Assembly: GCA_025059995.1 (NCBI GenBank)
Contig: JANXCF010000003.1
Coordinates: 356,001-420,000, forward strand
Reading direction: 5' to 3'
Length of the DNA: 64,000 nucleotides
DNA from: Leptospiraceae bacterium
GTDB lineage: Bacteria; Spirochaetota; Leptospiria; Leptospirales; Leptonemataceae
The notes beneath the pieces were generated by a model. It worked only from the letters and a program-made list of their open reading frames with translations. It made no database searches and was not told the DNA's origin. The position numbers and the translations under genes are program-made. Of the stretch, positions 28,151-37,474 are shown in pieces (position 1 is the stretch's first letter; the number at the start of each line of letters is the position of its first letter).

Positions 28151-29119
28151 TTAGCTATCAAAAGGAAATGATACCGCAAAGTATAGTAAACCTTTTTTCT
28201 GTTCTTGTTCTTGCTGCCAGAAAACTAAATCGGTGATAAGTTCAAACAAAGGATTTAAGAATATTCCTGTCCCCACATTACTTACGATAATAGGAATACT
28301 AAAGTAAGCTGGATACGAATGGGTTTGTGTCTCATTACGTAAACCAAATTCAATATCGATATTTTTGTTTACATTATATCTAAGACCAAGTTTGAACCTT
28401 TCAATTTTTACATCATAATTCGAAGTTTGATCTTCAATTGATATTACAGAAAAGCCACCGAACAAACTAATGATGGTTTTTTTGAACTTCATATCACCAC
28501 TGAAACCAGGAAGAAAAGCGGTATTTAAATATTCCGCTACCAATGAAATATCATTGTCAACTTTGATTTGAAAATCCAATCCCAAATATGTTCCCAAAGC
28601 GGATGCTTCAAATTGATTATCTCCTATCGAAAGGGAAAGGGCATTTCCAATTGTAATTTCATTATATTGAAATGTTTGTTCATGATACCTCACGCCGAAC
28701 TTTGGAGTTAAAATAATTTGTTGTAAAGGAAATTCAAATCCTACTTCTCCTTCTAGATCATCAATATCAAAATCTTTAAGTTCCACTATGCTAATGGCTG
28801 GTGCTAAATTGATTCCATTATACCGGTAATCAGGAGAAAAGCCAATCAAATTCGCTGTTAAAACTAATCTGTTTTTATTGACTGGCATGATATACTGAAA
28901 ACCAAAGGGATATAATGTATATGTTGATTTGTTTGCCCAAGGTAAATTAATTCTTCCCAAGCCACCTGGTTGTATCAAATCATCAAGGAAAAATCGACTC
29001 TCTAATTCTGGCTCTAATTCTCCTGGCCAGAAACCAACATTGATTTTGAAGGTATCTCCCCATACTGAAGAGATTGCCATCATTAAAATTACTAACTTAA
29101 ATAAAGTTTTTGCCTTCAT
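28151..29119 (-). CDS. Probable outer-membrane beta-barrel protein
   Basis: A 322-residue protein. ATG 29119 has a good Shine-Dalgarno sequence (AAGGAG) and starts a clear signal peptide (KAKTLFKLVILMMAISSVWG). The mature part alternates polar and hydrophobic residues with many Phe/Tyr and Asn, as in outer-membrane barrels (RLVLTANLIGFSPDYRYNG, FKLGLRYNVNKNIDIEFGLRNE), and ends in Phe-containing SFPFDS. I recognise no specific family. It is divergent from the LolA-like gene, 49 bp away. Confidence 0.6.
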   Translation of the reverse strand: MKAKTLFKLVILMMAISSVWGDTFKINVGFWPGELEPELESRFFLDDLIQPGGLGRINLPWANKSTYTLYPFGFQYIMPVNKNRLVLTANLIGFSPDYRYNGINLAPAISIVELKDFDIDDLEGEVGFEFPLQQIILTPKFGVRYHEQTFQYNEITIGNALSLSIGDNQFEASALGTYLGLDFQIKVDNDISLVAEYLNTAFLPGFSGDMKFKKTIISLFGGFSVISIEDQTSNYDVKIERFKLGLRYNVNKNIDIEFGLRNETQTHSYPAYFSIPIIVSNVGTGIFLNPLFELITDLVFWQQEQEQKKGLLYFAVSFPFDS

Positions 29120-29168
29120 TGGAAACTCCTTAGATTGGTATCCAACAATAATTATAAGCAAATACATT

Positions 29169-29942
29169 ATGACAAGAAAAATTCATTTGCAAAAAAAAAT
29201 CATCATTCTCTGCTTTTCTCTTCTGAACAACTTATCTATGGCTCAAACTAAATCAGCTCAAGAATATCTGGACATGCTCGATCAAACCCTCGAACCTATG
29301 AATGGTTATTACAACGGCATGTTTTCATTTTATTTTCCAATGAAACATAAAGAAAACTATGACTTCGAACTCATAAAAAAGAACCATCACTACTTTTGGA
29401 ATTTATCAAAAGATCAGAATTTCCATTTCCGTTTTCTCTGTGACAGAAAATCTCAGAAGTTATACTTCTATGATAAACGAAGAGATGTTTATAAAAAATT
29501 CGAACAAAAACAATTACTTCAAGACTGGAATCATATGCCATTGATTCTTTTTTGTGGCGTGATTTTTCGTTTTGTGTATGACCCACAACGAATAGAAAAA
29601 CAAAACGACCAAATTTTGATTTACTCTAAATTCTTTTTTCCCTATGATCAACATTCTCTAATCATCCACTTTACTGAAGCACTTGAACTAAAAAAAATGC
29701 TGATTTTCGAAGAATTTAAAGATAAAACAAAAAAAGACAAATATCGCATTCTGTTCGGTTATCAATCCTCCTTAGTGATAGAAAAAAACAATCAAAGAGA
29801 AATCTTTTTAAGCCAATACCCAACAAAAATTGAAATTTATAAAGTGGAAAGAAACTCTATCGTTGAACTATTTTTTTTCTCTTTCAATCCTGATTTTAAA
29901 GTTGATGATGTAAGGTTTTTACCTGAATTTCTTTCTCGATAA
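29169..29942 (+). CDS. Secreted LolA-like protein
   Basis: A 257-residue protein with a signal peptide (IIILCFSLLNNLSMAQ), then AQEYLDMLDQTLEPMNGYYNGMF, an opening typical of outer-membrane lipoprotein-sorting (LolA/LolB-fold) proteins, followed by alternating beta-strand-like segments. The family call is tentative because no strict motif exists. The reading frame is open back to 28929, but that part overlaps the divergent gene. The stop overlaps the next start as TAATG, so the two genes are translationally coupled. Confidence 0.5.
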   Translation: MTRKIHLQKKIIILCFSLLNNLSMAQTKSAQEYLDMLDQTLEPMNGYYNGMFSFYFPMKHKENYDFELIKKNHHYFWNLSKDQNFHFRFLCDRKSQKLYFYDKRRDVYKKFEQKQLLQDWNHMPLILFCGVIFRFVYDPQRIEKQNDQILIYSKFFFPYDQHSLIIHFTEALELKKMLIFEEFKDKTKKDKYRILFGYQSSLVIEKNNQREIFLSQYPTKIEIYKVERNSIVELFFFSFNPDFKVDDVRFLPEFLSR

Positions 29943-31054
29943 TGTTATACTCAAATACAGTAAGATTGATTTTAGAAAGTTTAGGAAGAAGTGAAGAGGT
30001 AGAATTTTACTTAAAGCGTTTCAAAAGCACGAACTCATCTAATTTTTGTATCTTGATACCTGACTATGACACTCTTAACGAACTTTGGGAAAGTTTTTTA
30101 TTTTCTATTGAAACTTTGGATAAGTTAGAACTTTTTGCTATTATCTATGTAGGAGGTTATGAAAGCAAAAATTATTTTCCGAAATTTCAAGAACATGACT
30201 TTTTTTATCTGACATCCCACTTAGATTTTCTCAATAAAGAAATAAAAAAAACCATAGTTTTTTTTGATGATAATACTTTTTTGAAGTTTTATTTAAACCA
30301 TCAAAATCAACTTCCTCGAAGAATTCATTTTGTTAGAGGTAAGGGAAGCATACATGATCCAAATAATCAACCTTACAATCAAATACAACCTCTGCTAATC
30401 GAAACAATAACCTCATACGAGAAACTTCACTTCAAATTATACGAAGTCCCAGATAAGGTATCAGAAAATGATATTGGTATTTATGCAATAGCTAGCTATT
30501 TATACCAAAAAGTTCCTGATATTCACATATCGATTACTTCTTCTTTGATGCTTCTGAAAGAACTTTTTACCATAAAGGGATCTGGAACCCTATTAAGAAA
30601 AAATAGTAAAATCATACACTTCAAAAAACAAGAAATCACACAAGAAATTATAACTAAAGCAAAATCTATTATCGAAACGTCTTTTCAAAAAAGACTACTT
30701 CCAGATCGTTTAAAAAACATCACAGACATAATCTTTGACGAAAATTTTCAAAGCCTGATTGTTTTGGAACAAATGGAATTTGGATTTTATCTTTCCAAGT
30801 TTGCGGTATCGATAGAATCCAGAGGAAAAGGCATAGCTCAGGATCTTTGGAATTATTTAGAAAATCAACGACTTCCCTTGTTCTGGAAGACGCACATTTC
30901 CAACTTCATAAAAAAATGGTATGAAAAAATTTCGGATGGTCATACGATTGTTCCTAACTTTCCGTATGTCATCTTCTGGAAGAACATTTCTTATACAACA
31001 ATTCCCCAAATCATTGAATATCTGATCCAAAGAGGCTCTGATTTTTACGAATAG
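29942..31054 (+). CDS. Candidate N-acetylglutamate synthase with degenerate kinase-like domain and C-terminal NAT domain
   Basis: A 370-residue protein. The C-terminal ~130 residues match the vertebrate/Xanthomonas-type NAT domain of N-acetylglutamate synthase: YLSKFAVSIESRGKGIAQDLWN (acetyl-CoA binding loop), LFWKTH, WYEKISDG and VIFWKNI. Before it, KELFTIKGSGTLLRK matches the junction at the end of the amino-acid-kinase domain of such enzymes. The first ~200 residues therefore probably descend from the kinase fold, but lack its glycine-rich ATP motifs. It would make N-acetylglutamate from acetyl-CoA and glutamate for arginine synthesis; that role is inferred. Confidence 0.65.
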   Translation: MLYSNTVRLILESLGRSEEVEFYLKRFKSTNSSNFCILIPDYDTLNELWESFLFSIETLDKLELFAIIYVGGYESKNYFPKFQEHDFFYLTSHLDFLNKEIKKTIVFFDDNTFLKFYLNHQNQLPRRIHFVRGKGSIHDPNNQPYNQIQPLLIETITSYEKLHFKLYEVPDKVSENDIGIYAIASYLYQKVPDIHISITSSLMLLKELFTIKGSGTLLRKNSKIIHFKKQEITQEIITKAKSIIETSFQKRLLPDRLKNITDIIFDENFQSLIVLEQMEFGFYLSKFAVSIESRGKGIAQDLWNYLENQRLPLFWKTHISNFIKKWYEKISDGHTIVPNFPYVIFWKNISYTTIPQIIEYLIQRGSDFYE

Positions 31055-31172
31055 AGTTTCTATTAATTTTTCTTTATATCCAAAAGATTTTTTCTTTGGA
31101 TTGGTTGTCATTATGACCTATCTTTTTTTTTTGGTATTTGTTTATATCCAAGAAATACAGAAGATAGGAATT

Positions 31173-32522
31173 ATGAAAAAAACAAGAGTAGTGATTGTTG
31201 GTGCTGGATTTGGTGGACTAAACGCAGCAAATGAATTAAAAAAACGAAAAGATTTAGAAATTATTTTGATTGATAGAAAAAATCATCATTTGTTTCAGCC
31301 TTTGTTATATCAAGTTGCAACGGGAGCTCTAAACCCTGCTGATATTGCTGTTCCCATTCGAAGCATTTTTTCCCATGATCCCAATATCATAGTCTATTTA
31401 GGAAATGTCGTAGATGTGGATTTTGAAAGTAGAAAAGTCTATACAGATTTTGAAGAGTTTAGCTATGACTATTTAGTCTTAGCATGTGGCGCTACTCACA
31501 GCTACTTTAAACGAGATGAATGGGAGGAATTTGCTCCGGGTTTAAAATCAATAGAAGAAGCAACAGAAATTCGAAGAAGAATCTTTTTAGCTTTTGAGCT
31601 TGCCGAAAGAGAAAAGGACATACAAAAACAAAGAGAATACTTAACTTTCATCGTAGTTGGTGGAGGTCCTACGGGAGTAGAATTAGCCGGTTCCTTGGGA
31701 GAAATTACTCGTTATACTTTGAGTAAGGATTTTCGAAACATCAATCCCGGAAGAACAAGAATCATACTAATTGAAGCTAATAACCGAATTCTGCCAAGCT
31801 TTCTTCCTGAGTTATCAGAATATGCCGCAAGAACGTTAGAAAAATTAGGAGTAACCATTTGGACCAACACTTACGTTACAGAAGTTGGAGATGGATACGT
31901 AAAGGCCGGTGAAGAAATTATACGAGCTAAAACCATTTTGTGGGCTGCAGGTATTGAAGCTTCTTCATTGAGTCAAAAACTACATGTTGAGAAAGACAAA
32001 ATTGGCAGAGTAATAGTAGAACCTGATTTATCCATTAAAAACTATCCGAATGTTTTTGTGATCGGGGATATGGCAAATTTTTCTCATACGAAAGATGGAG
32101 TGCCTTTACCAGGTATAGCCCCAGTTGCCGTGCAACAAGGAAGATTTGTGGCGCAAACCATTATAAGAGATTTAGAGAAAAAGCCTAGGGAGTCTTTTGT
32201 ATATTTTGACAAGGGGATCATGGCAACCATTGGGAGATTTCATGCAATACTGGAAGTTCGGAATTTTCGTTTAAAAGGATTTCTTGCATGGTTGATATGG
32301 GTATTTGTTCACATTCTGTATTTAATTGGATTTAGAAATAAATTGATCGTTTTTATTGAGTGGGCATGGAGTTTTTTTACTTTTAAGCGTGGTGCAAGAC
32401 TGATACGTAGTAAAATTTGGAGGACAAGAGAATTGGAAAATGCTATTCTTACACCTCATGCTTTAGTTCCCGAAGTTACAATCAATTATGAGAAAGCAAG
32501 AAATCGAAAGAAAAACGAATGA
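31173..32522 (+). CDS. ndh: Type II NADH dehydrogenase
   Basis: Single-subunit, non-proton-pumping NADH:quinone oxidoreductase at the inner membrane. ATG 31173 gives a 449-residue protein beginning at the FAD-binding [17 protein letters not shown]; then [18 protein letters not shown], the NADH-binding [28 protein letters not shown] and VIGDMANF. Near the C-terminus are hydrophobic segments ([16 protein letters not shown] and [11 protein letters not shown]) suited to membrane binding. A TTG at 31101 would add an improbable extra segment. Its end overlaps hisB by 35 bp. Confidence 0.92.
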   Translation: MKKTRVVIVGAGFGGLNAANELKKRKDLEIILIDRKNHHLFQPLLYQVATGALNPADIAVPIRSIFSHDPNIIVYLGNVVDVDFESRKVYTDFEEFSYDYLVLACGATHSYFKRDEWEEFAPGLKSIEEATEIRRRIFLAFELAEREKDIQKQREYLTFIVVGGGPTGVELAGSLGEITRYTLSKDFRNINPGRTRIILIEANNRILPSFLPELSEYAARTLEKLGVTIWTNTYVTEVGDGYVKAGEEIIRAKTILWAAGIEASSLSQKLHVEKDKIGRVIVEPDLSIKNYPNVFVIGDMANFSHTKDGVPLPGIAPVAVQQGRFVAQTIIRDLEKKPRESFVYFDKGIMATIGRFHAILEVRNFRLKGFLAWLIWVFVHILYLIGFRNKLIVFIEWAWSFFTFKRGARLIRSKIWRTRELENAILTPHALVPEVTINYEKARNRKKNE

Positions 32523-33075
32523 AACCTACATTCGATTAATTCTTAATCTAGACGGGAACGGTTCTTATAAGTTAGACACACAAATTCCCTTTTTTGACCA
32601 CATGTTATCACATCTATCCAAACATAGTGGCATGGATATCAATCTCTTTTTGAGAGGTGATATTGAAATCGATTGCCATCATTCTGTAGAAGATACTGCC
32701 ATTGTCCTAGGAAGAGCACTCCACGATGCATTAGGCGACAAAAAAGGAATCTCTCGATATGGTCACTTTACACTACCAATGGATGAGGTTTTAACAACAG
32801 TAGCTTTAGATTTGAGTGGTAGGTTTTATTTCAAATATCAAGGACCAGATTTACGTTCCATGGGAAAATTTGGCATTTATGACTCAGAATTAACGTTAGA
32901 ATTTTTAGAAAAATTTGCTAGCAATGCCAAGATGAACTTACATGTGATGGTTCACTATGGCGAAAATCGACATCACATTCATGAGTCAATTTTCAAAGCT
33001 TTGGGAAGAGCCCTTAAAATGGCTATCCAAAGAAATAACCAAGAGATTGCTTCTACAAAAGGGATTTTGGAATGA
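32488..33075 (+). CDS. hisB: Imidazoleglycerol-phosphate dehydratase
   Basis: Dehydrates imidazole glycerol phosphate in histidine synthesis. This is the monofunctional form (195 residues) with the metal-binding motifs [26 protein letters not shown] and [15 protein letters not shown]. The start lies 35 bp inside ndh in another frame, but all conserved N-terminal residues (ERKTNETYI) fall after it. The stop overlaps hisH by 4 bp. Confidence 0.96.
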   Translation: MRKQEIERKTNETYIRLILNLDGNGSYKLDTQIPFFDHMLSHLSKHSGMDINLFLRGDIEIDCHHSVEDTAIVLGRALHDALGDKKGISRYGHFTLPMDEVLTTVALDLSGRFYFKYQGPDLRSMGKFGIYDSELTLEFLEKFASNAKMNLHVMVHYGENRHHIHESIFKALGRALKMAIQRNNQEIASTKGILE

Positions 33076-33710
33076 TTGTAGTTTTAAATTACAAAATGGG
33101 GAATATTCATTCCATCATTAAAGCATTAAGAAAATTTTATCCAGAAATTGAATTCTCTAGTGACAAAAAAATCATCCAACAAGCAAAAGGATTGGTAATG
33201 CCCGGGGATGGTCATTTCCACACAGCCATGAATAATTTAAAAGAAAATCAATTGGATAAAGTGGTTCTGGATTTTATTGAAACAGGAAAACCAGTTTTGG
33301 GGATTTGCATTGGCTTTCAGATTTTGTTCTCGGACTCCACAGAGGTGATCAAAGAATCAGGATTGGAAATTGTAAAAGGATTAGACATAATTAAAGGAAA
33401 TGTACGAAAATTTTCTTTTTCGAATTCCGTAAGGATTCCCCACATGGGATGGAACAAACTTCAGCCAAATACTAATATTCTACCCAAACCTCCAAGCTAT
33501 TTTGAAAGTTATATGTATTTTATTCACTCATTTCGACCAGAGAATGTAGATGAAAAATTTATATTGACGTGGACGAACTACGAAAATGACGTTTTTCCTT
33601 CAACAGTTCGTAAAGAAAATATATGGGGTAGTCAATACCATCCAGAGAAGTCCGATAAAATGGGGCTCGAGTTTCTAAAAGATTGGGTGGATTTAGTCAA
33701 AAAGCAATGA
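33072..33710 (+). CDS. hisH: Imidazole glycerol phosphate synthase, glutaminase subunit
   Basis: Releases ammonia from glutamine for HisF. The 212-residue class I amidotransferase shows MPGDGHF, the nucleophile segment [12 protein letters not shown] and the catalytic His/Glu pair in GSQYHPEKS. Its partner HisF is encoded ~21 kb away (54660-55421). It overlaps hisB and hisA by 4 bp on either side. Confidence 0.96.
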   Translation: MIVVLNYKMGNIHSIIKALRKFYPEIEFSSDKKIIQQAKGLVMPGDGHFHTAMNNLKENQLDKVVLDFIETGKPVLGICIGFQILFSDSTEVIKESGLEIVKGLDIIKGNVRKFSFSNSVRIPHMGWNKLQPNTNILPKPPSYFESYMYFIHSFRPENVDEKFILTWTNYENDVFPSTVRKENIWGSQYHPEKSDKMGLEFLKDWVDLVKKQ

Positions 33711-34453
33711 AGTCAGATTTTCTTGTCATCCCTGCCATTGATATTTATGAAAATCAAGTGGTTCGACTTTACGAAGGAAAATATGAGCAAATAAAAGTGT
33801 ATTCCTCGGATCCCTTGGAATGGCTTGATTACTTCAAAAAGGGAGGTATTCAAAGAATTCATGTAGTGGATCTCAATGCCGCTAAAGATGGAAATACGAA
33901 AATTAACCAAAGAACCATCCATCAAATCCTAAACCACAAAGATAACGTAAAGATCGAGATAGGAGGTGGCATTCGTTCAGAAGAAATCATCAAGTATTAT
34001 TTCGACATGGGGGTGGATTACCTCATTCTTGGAACCATAGCAGTAAAATCCCCGAAATTCGTTGAAAGCATCATCACTAAATACCCAAAAGAAAGATTGA
34101 TTGTTGGAGTTGATGTTCGAAACGAGAATGTTTATGTCTCGGGATGGCAGGAAAATTCTTCTATTAACTTATTTAGTTTTTTAAAGCAAATTGAAACCTG
34201 GGAAATCCCACAAATCATACTAACTGATATCTCCAAAGATGGAACATTACGAGGACCAAACATTGAACTCATCAAAAGTATTCTTCCAAAAACAAAATTA
34301 AAAGTAATTTCGTCGGGTGGGATACGAGACGTACAAGATGTGATAAGACTAAAAAACATTTCTTTTAACAATTTAGTAGGAACTATCATTGGTAAAGCTT
34401 TATATGAAAAAACCATCACCTTAGAAGAATTAAAAAAACTCAATGACTTGTAA
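33707..34453 (+). CDS. hisA: ProFAR isomerase
   Basis: Isomerises the aminoaldose ProFAR to the ketose PRFAR. The 248-residue TIM barrel shows IPAIDIYENQVVRLYEG with the catalytic Asp, the phosphate loops IEIGGGIRS and ILGTIAV, TDISKDGTLRGPN with the second Asp, and ISSGGIRD. ATG 33707 overlaps the hisH stop as ATGA; the frame from 33683 would add eight residues. Last gene of ndh-hisB-hisH-hisA. Confidence 0.95.
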   Translation: MKSDFLVIPAIDIYENQVVRLYEGKYEQIKVYSSDPLEWLDYFKKGGIQRIHVVDLNAAKDGNTKINQRTIHQILNHKDNVKIEIGGGIRSEEIIKYYFDMGVDYLILGTIAVKSPKFVESIITKYPKERLIVGVDVRNENVYVSGWQENSSINLFSFLKQIETWEIPQIILTDISKDGTLRGPNIELIKSILPKTKLKVISSGGIRDVQDVIRLKNISFNNLVGTIIGKALYEKTITLEELKKLNDL

Positions 34454-34457
34454 AAAT

Positions 34458-34799
34458 CTATTTCTGAAAAACCCGATTGTAAATACTTGAACTTGCTAAT
34501 ATAGTAAATATTGCAATCAACACATTCCAGTCATTTTTCAATAAAAAGGTTGATAAAAATATTGGAGTAATCAAATTCAAAGCCAGATAATAAATCCAAA
34601 AGAAAAAAATGAGTTTATAGTCTTTATATTCCTGCTTTTGAAAAATTAACAAAAGGTAATATTGATAAAAATAAAGAAGTCCTTTTTGTTTTATCTCCAA
34701 ATCCAATAATGAATTTTGAAAAATTTTTTTGATAAAAAAGCCTCCAATCAAAAGGAATACTATAAGAATTATAGATAAAACCAAAAAAACTATATTCAT
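34458..34799 (-). CDS. Small unknown membrane protein
   Basis: A 113-residue protein with an N-terminal helix (IVFLVLSIILIVFLLIGGFF), then a polar stretch of Lys, Tyr and Gln, then two more hydrophobic segments (~65-100). No family is recognised. It is convergent with hisA (4-bp gap) and divergent from the FIST gene. A TTGACT box lies 36 nt before its ATG, and a near-perfect 18-bp palindrome sits within the promoter spacer. Confidence 0.55.
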   Translation of the reverse strand: MNIVFLVLSIILIVFLLIGGFFIKKIFQNSLLDLEIKQKGLLYFYQYYLLLIFQKQEYKDYKLIFFFWIYYLALNLITPIFLSTFLLKNDWNVLIAIFTILASSSIYNRVFQK

Positions 34800-34812
34800 A
34801 AAAAATGAAATT

Positions 34813-34830
34813 TTTCACTCATGGGTGAAA
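34813..34830. promoter_or_regulatory. Near-perfect palindrome, candidate operator
   Basis: TTTCAC (34813-34818) and GTGAAA (34825-34830) enclose TCATGG, giving an 18-bp palindrome with one mismatched pair. It overlaps the -35 box (TTGACT, 34835-34830) and spacer of the reverse-strand membrane-protein gene and lies ~60 bp upstream of the FIST promoter. Confidence 0.5.
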
Positions 34831-34890
34831 GTCAATACGAAAGGTGATCATATTTACAACATCATATGGTATTTCATTCCTCTTTTTCAA

Positions 34891-34918
34891 TTGACTAATT
34901 TCCAAAATATCGTATAAT
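34891..34918 (+). promoter_or_regulatory. Sigma-70 promoter of the FIST/GGDEF-EAL operon
   Basis: TTGACT (34891-34896), a 16-bp spacer and a perfect TATAAT (34913-34918) are followed by 7 nt and the ATG at 34926. The predicted transcription start coincides with the A of ATG, so the mRNA should be leaderless. Confidence 0.75.
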
Positions 34919-34925
34919 TTTGTCA

Positions 34926-36098
34926 ATGTTAGTTTCCACTTTTTTGAAAAAAGAAATTTCAGATTTGATAGAAGAAATCAGAAATATCAAAAAAGAATTT
35001 GAACCAGATTTATATATCTTTTTTTTTCCTTCTTTTTTCTATACTAATAGCTTGAACCAAGAACTTTTAAAAGATGTTGTATACCCTTCAAAATGTGTAT
35101 CTGTTTCTACTATTGCTGCGATGAAGGATAATCAATTAGAATATGATCACTTTGGAGGTGTAGCGATAAAGTTTGAGCGAAAAGGTTTTGTAGATTTCTT
35201 TGCTGTGAACAAATTGAAAAACAAAAATCTAAAAAGCCTTAAAAACGAAGTTCTTTCTTTTCTAAAAGAAGATCCAAATTCGACTTACTTGATTTTTTCT
35301 ACAGAATCGAATTTAGAAATCAATCATCTGCTAAATTTGATATTTAAGAAGAATTCATACCCAAAAGTAAGGTTATATGGTGGAGTAGCATCATCAAACT
35401 TGGTTAATTTATTTACTTTTATCTCATTCAATGGAGCAATTATAACCGATGGTTTTGTAATTATTAAGTTAGGAAACGTAATTTCTTATAATACTCTTTC
35501 TTTTGGTTTTATATCTATAGGTCGAACCTATCAAATCTCAAAAGCAAAAAAAAACTTGATTTATCTAATTGAAGAGGAACCTGCAAAAATCTTTATCCAA
35601 AGACTTTTAAAAGACACTGGAATTGAAATCAAAGATTTAGATGATAAAGAAAAAGTTAAATTCTTATGGGAATTTCCTTTTTTGTTAATAGATAAAAGAA
35701 AAGGTTATGTCACATCCATCAGAACACTAAAAAGGATAAACGAAGATGCTTTAGAATTTTATGGATTAGTCGAAGAAAATTCTCTTATAAAACTATCTAT
35801 TGGAGATAGCGAAGATATCCTCAACGATGTAAACACAAGAGCGATTGAATTACAAAGTATAATTACAAACCAAAAACGAAATCCTGAATGGATTTTGAAT
35901 ATTAGTTGTGCTGCGAGAAATTTGGTTCTTTCTGATGAACAGATGGAACAAGAAGAACAAAGAACTTACTATGATGTTTTAAAAGATTATAAACTTGTAG
36001 GATTTTTGAGCTTTGGGGAAATCGGACCTGATCGATTCGGAAATCCAGGCGAATTTTTTAATGAAACATCCATATTAGTTGGTTTCGAAGAAATATGA
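34926..36098 (+). CDS. FIST-domain sensory protein
   Basis: A 390-residue soluble protein with FIST N and FIST C domains, a pair thought to bind small ligands and usually coupled to signalling outputs. Diagnostic stretches are VSTIAAMKD, VRLYGGVASSN, FNGAIITDGFVIIKLG, SFGFISIGRTY and the C-terminal ILNISCAARNLVLSD, GFLSFGEIGPDRFGNPGEFFNETSILVGF with several breaks from the family pattern. Its last 4 bp overlap the GGDEF-EAL gene, so it is the probable input module for that enzyme. It starts at ATG 34926, directly at the predicted transcription start. Confidence 0.82.
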   Translation: MLVSTFLKKEISDLIEEIRNIKKEFEPDLYIFFFPSFFYTNSLNQELLKDVVYPSKCVSVSTIAAMKDNQLEYDHFGGVAIKFERKGFVDFFAVNKLKNKNLKSLKNEVLSFLKEDPNSTYLIFSTESNLEINHLLNLIFKKNSYPKVRLYGGVASSNLVNLFTFISFNGAIITDGFVIIKLGNVISYNTLSFGFISIGRTYQISKAKKNLIYLIEEEPAKIFIQRLLKDTGIEIKDLDDKEKVKFLWEFPFLLIDKRKGYVTSIRTLKRINEDALEFYGLVEENSLIKLSIGDSEDILNDVNTRAIELQSIITNQKRNPEWILNISCAARNLVLSDEQMEQEEQRTYYDVLKDYKLVGFLSFGEIGPDRFGNPGEFFNETSILVGFEEI

Positions 36099-37474
36099 AA
36101 TTCAAAATCAAAGAACGTATTTTAAAAAACTTATTGTTAGAATTAACTAATAGTTATGAACAATTACAACTTGATTTTCATTCCTTGAAGAATCAATGCA
36201 AAGAACAAATATATAGAGATCATTTAACTGGCTTATTGAATTATGATGGCTTTATGAAAGAATTAAAACGAATTCATCAAGAAAGTCTGATTGAAAATCA
36301 AAGATACGGAATTATAATTTACGATATTGATGATTTTAGATTTATCAACAGTTATTATGGACCAGATGTTGGTCATATACTTCTTATTTCATTAGCTGAG
36401 TACATGAAGAGTATCATCCCCTTCAATGGAATCGTGGCACGAATAGGAAACAACAAAGGAGGGATTATCATCCCAAACACAAATCCAAAAGAATTGTTAA
36501 AGATTTCTTACGAATTAAAACAAAAATTAGAAAATTATGATTTCCGATTAGGTGATACTGTTTTGAATTTTACTTTATCTGGTGGGGTCTCGATTTCTGA
36601 TTATAATAAAAGTCATAAACAAATTTTAGATGAAAGCATGAATGCTTTATTAGAAGCAAAAGCCAGTGAAAAAGGTTCCATTAAATTCTTTGATGAAACA
36701 ATCCAAAAAAAATTAGATCGACTAAACTCAGGAAAAGAATTAATTCTAAAAATCCTTTCAAATGAGGGTTTTATCCAACTTTATGTTCATCCCATCTTGA
36801 GCTGCAGAGATTTTAGTATTATTGGTGGAGAGATATTGCTTCGCTTAATTGTCGGTGATAAAATTTATAGTCCTAATACGTTTTTAGAATCTGCAATCTA
36901 CTTTGGCTTAATCGATAAACTTGAAGAAAAGGTTTTATCAATCATTTCAAACCTAAAACTTCCTCTAAAAAATCAAATCTATTTATTTGTAAATAAGTTC
37001 CTCAGAAAAGAAGAAAAAATAGAAACCTTACATAATCAACTTTTAATGGTAGAGAATTTCCTAAAAAATAATAATGCTAAATTTGTTGTTGAAATAACTG
37101 AAAATTCCCTTTTTGAAAATTATAATCTAATAAAAAACATAATGGATTACAATAAAAATCTTGTGGAACTTGCAATTGATGATTTTGGAAGTGGCTATAC
37201 ATCTTTAAAACACTTATATGAGCTCAATTTTTCATTTTTAAAGATCGATGGAAGTTTGACCAAAAACATTCATACAAACCAAAAAGCTTTAAGTATCCTA
37301 AAGGGTATTAATGAAATAGCTCGTTCCTTGCAACTAAAAGTTATCGTAGAACACATAGAAAATAAAGAACAAGTTGAACTTTGCAAAGAATTAAATATCG
37401 ATTATCTTCAAGGCTATTATTTCTACCAACCCATGAAAATTGAATCTTTCGTTGACTTGGTGAATGTTAATTGA
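36095..37474 (+). CDS. GGDEF-EAL protein with degenerate GGDEF site
   Basis: A 459-residue cytoplasmic protein: a short N-terminal helix, a GGDEF-fold domain (~30-200) and an EAL domain (~210-459). The cyclase signature is replaced by GNNKGG, so cyclase activity is unlikely; the domain may bind GTP as an effector. The EAL domain keeps EILLRL (EAL position), VEITENS, IDDFGSGYTSLKHL and LKIDGSL, so phosphodiesterase activity is plausible, although VEHIE replaces the usual AEGVE. It is translationally coupled to the FIST protein. Its 3' end overlaps the convergent phosphatase gene by 8 bp. Confidence 0.85.
   Translation: MKFKIKERILKNLLLELTNSYEQLQLDFHSLKNQCKEQIYRDHLTGLLNYDGFMKELKRIHQESLIENQRYGIIIYDIDDFRFINSYYGPDVGHILLISLAEYMKSIIPFNGIVARIGNNKGGIIIPNTNPKELLKISYELKQKLENYDFRLGDTVLNFTLSGGVSISDYNKSHKQILDESMNALLEAKASEKGSIKFFDETIQKKLDRLNSGKELILKILSNEGFIQLYVHPILSCRDFSIIGGEILLRLIVGDKIYSPNTFLESAIYFGLIDKLEEKVLSIISNLKLPLKNQIYLFVNKFLRKEEKIETLHNQLLMVENFLKNNNAKFVVEITENSLFENYNLIKNIMDYNKNLVELAIDDFGSGYTSLKHLYELNFSFLKIDGSLTKNIHTNQKALSILKGINEIARSLQLKVIVEHIENKEQVELCKELNIDYLQGYYFYQPMKIESFVDLVNVN

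Noticed and set aside
28929..29168. 80-codon upstream extension of the LolA-like gene
   Set aside because: It overlaps the divergent outer-membrane gene, and a signal peptide begins at ATG 29169.
31078..31101. ATCCAAA...TTTGGAT inverted repeat downstream of the acetylglutamate-synthase candidate
   Set aside because: Weak AT-rich stem without a following T-tract; could be chance in this base composition.
31101..31172. Extra N-terminal hydrophobic segment on Ndh from a TTG start
   Set aside because: The FAD-binding strand follows ATG 31173 at once, as in the family; the extension is probably untranslated leader.
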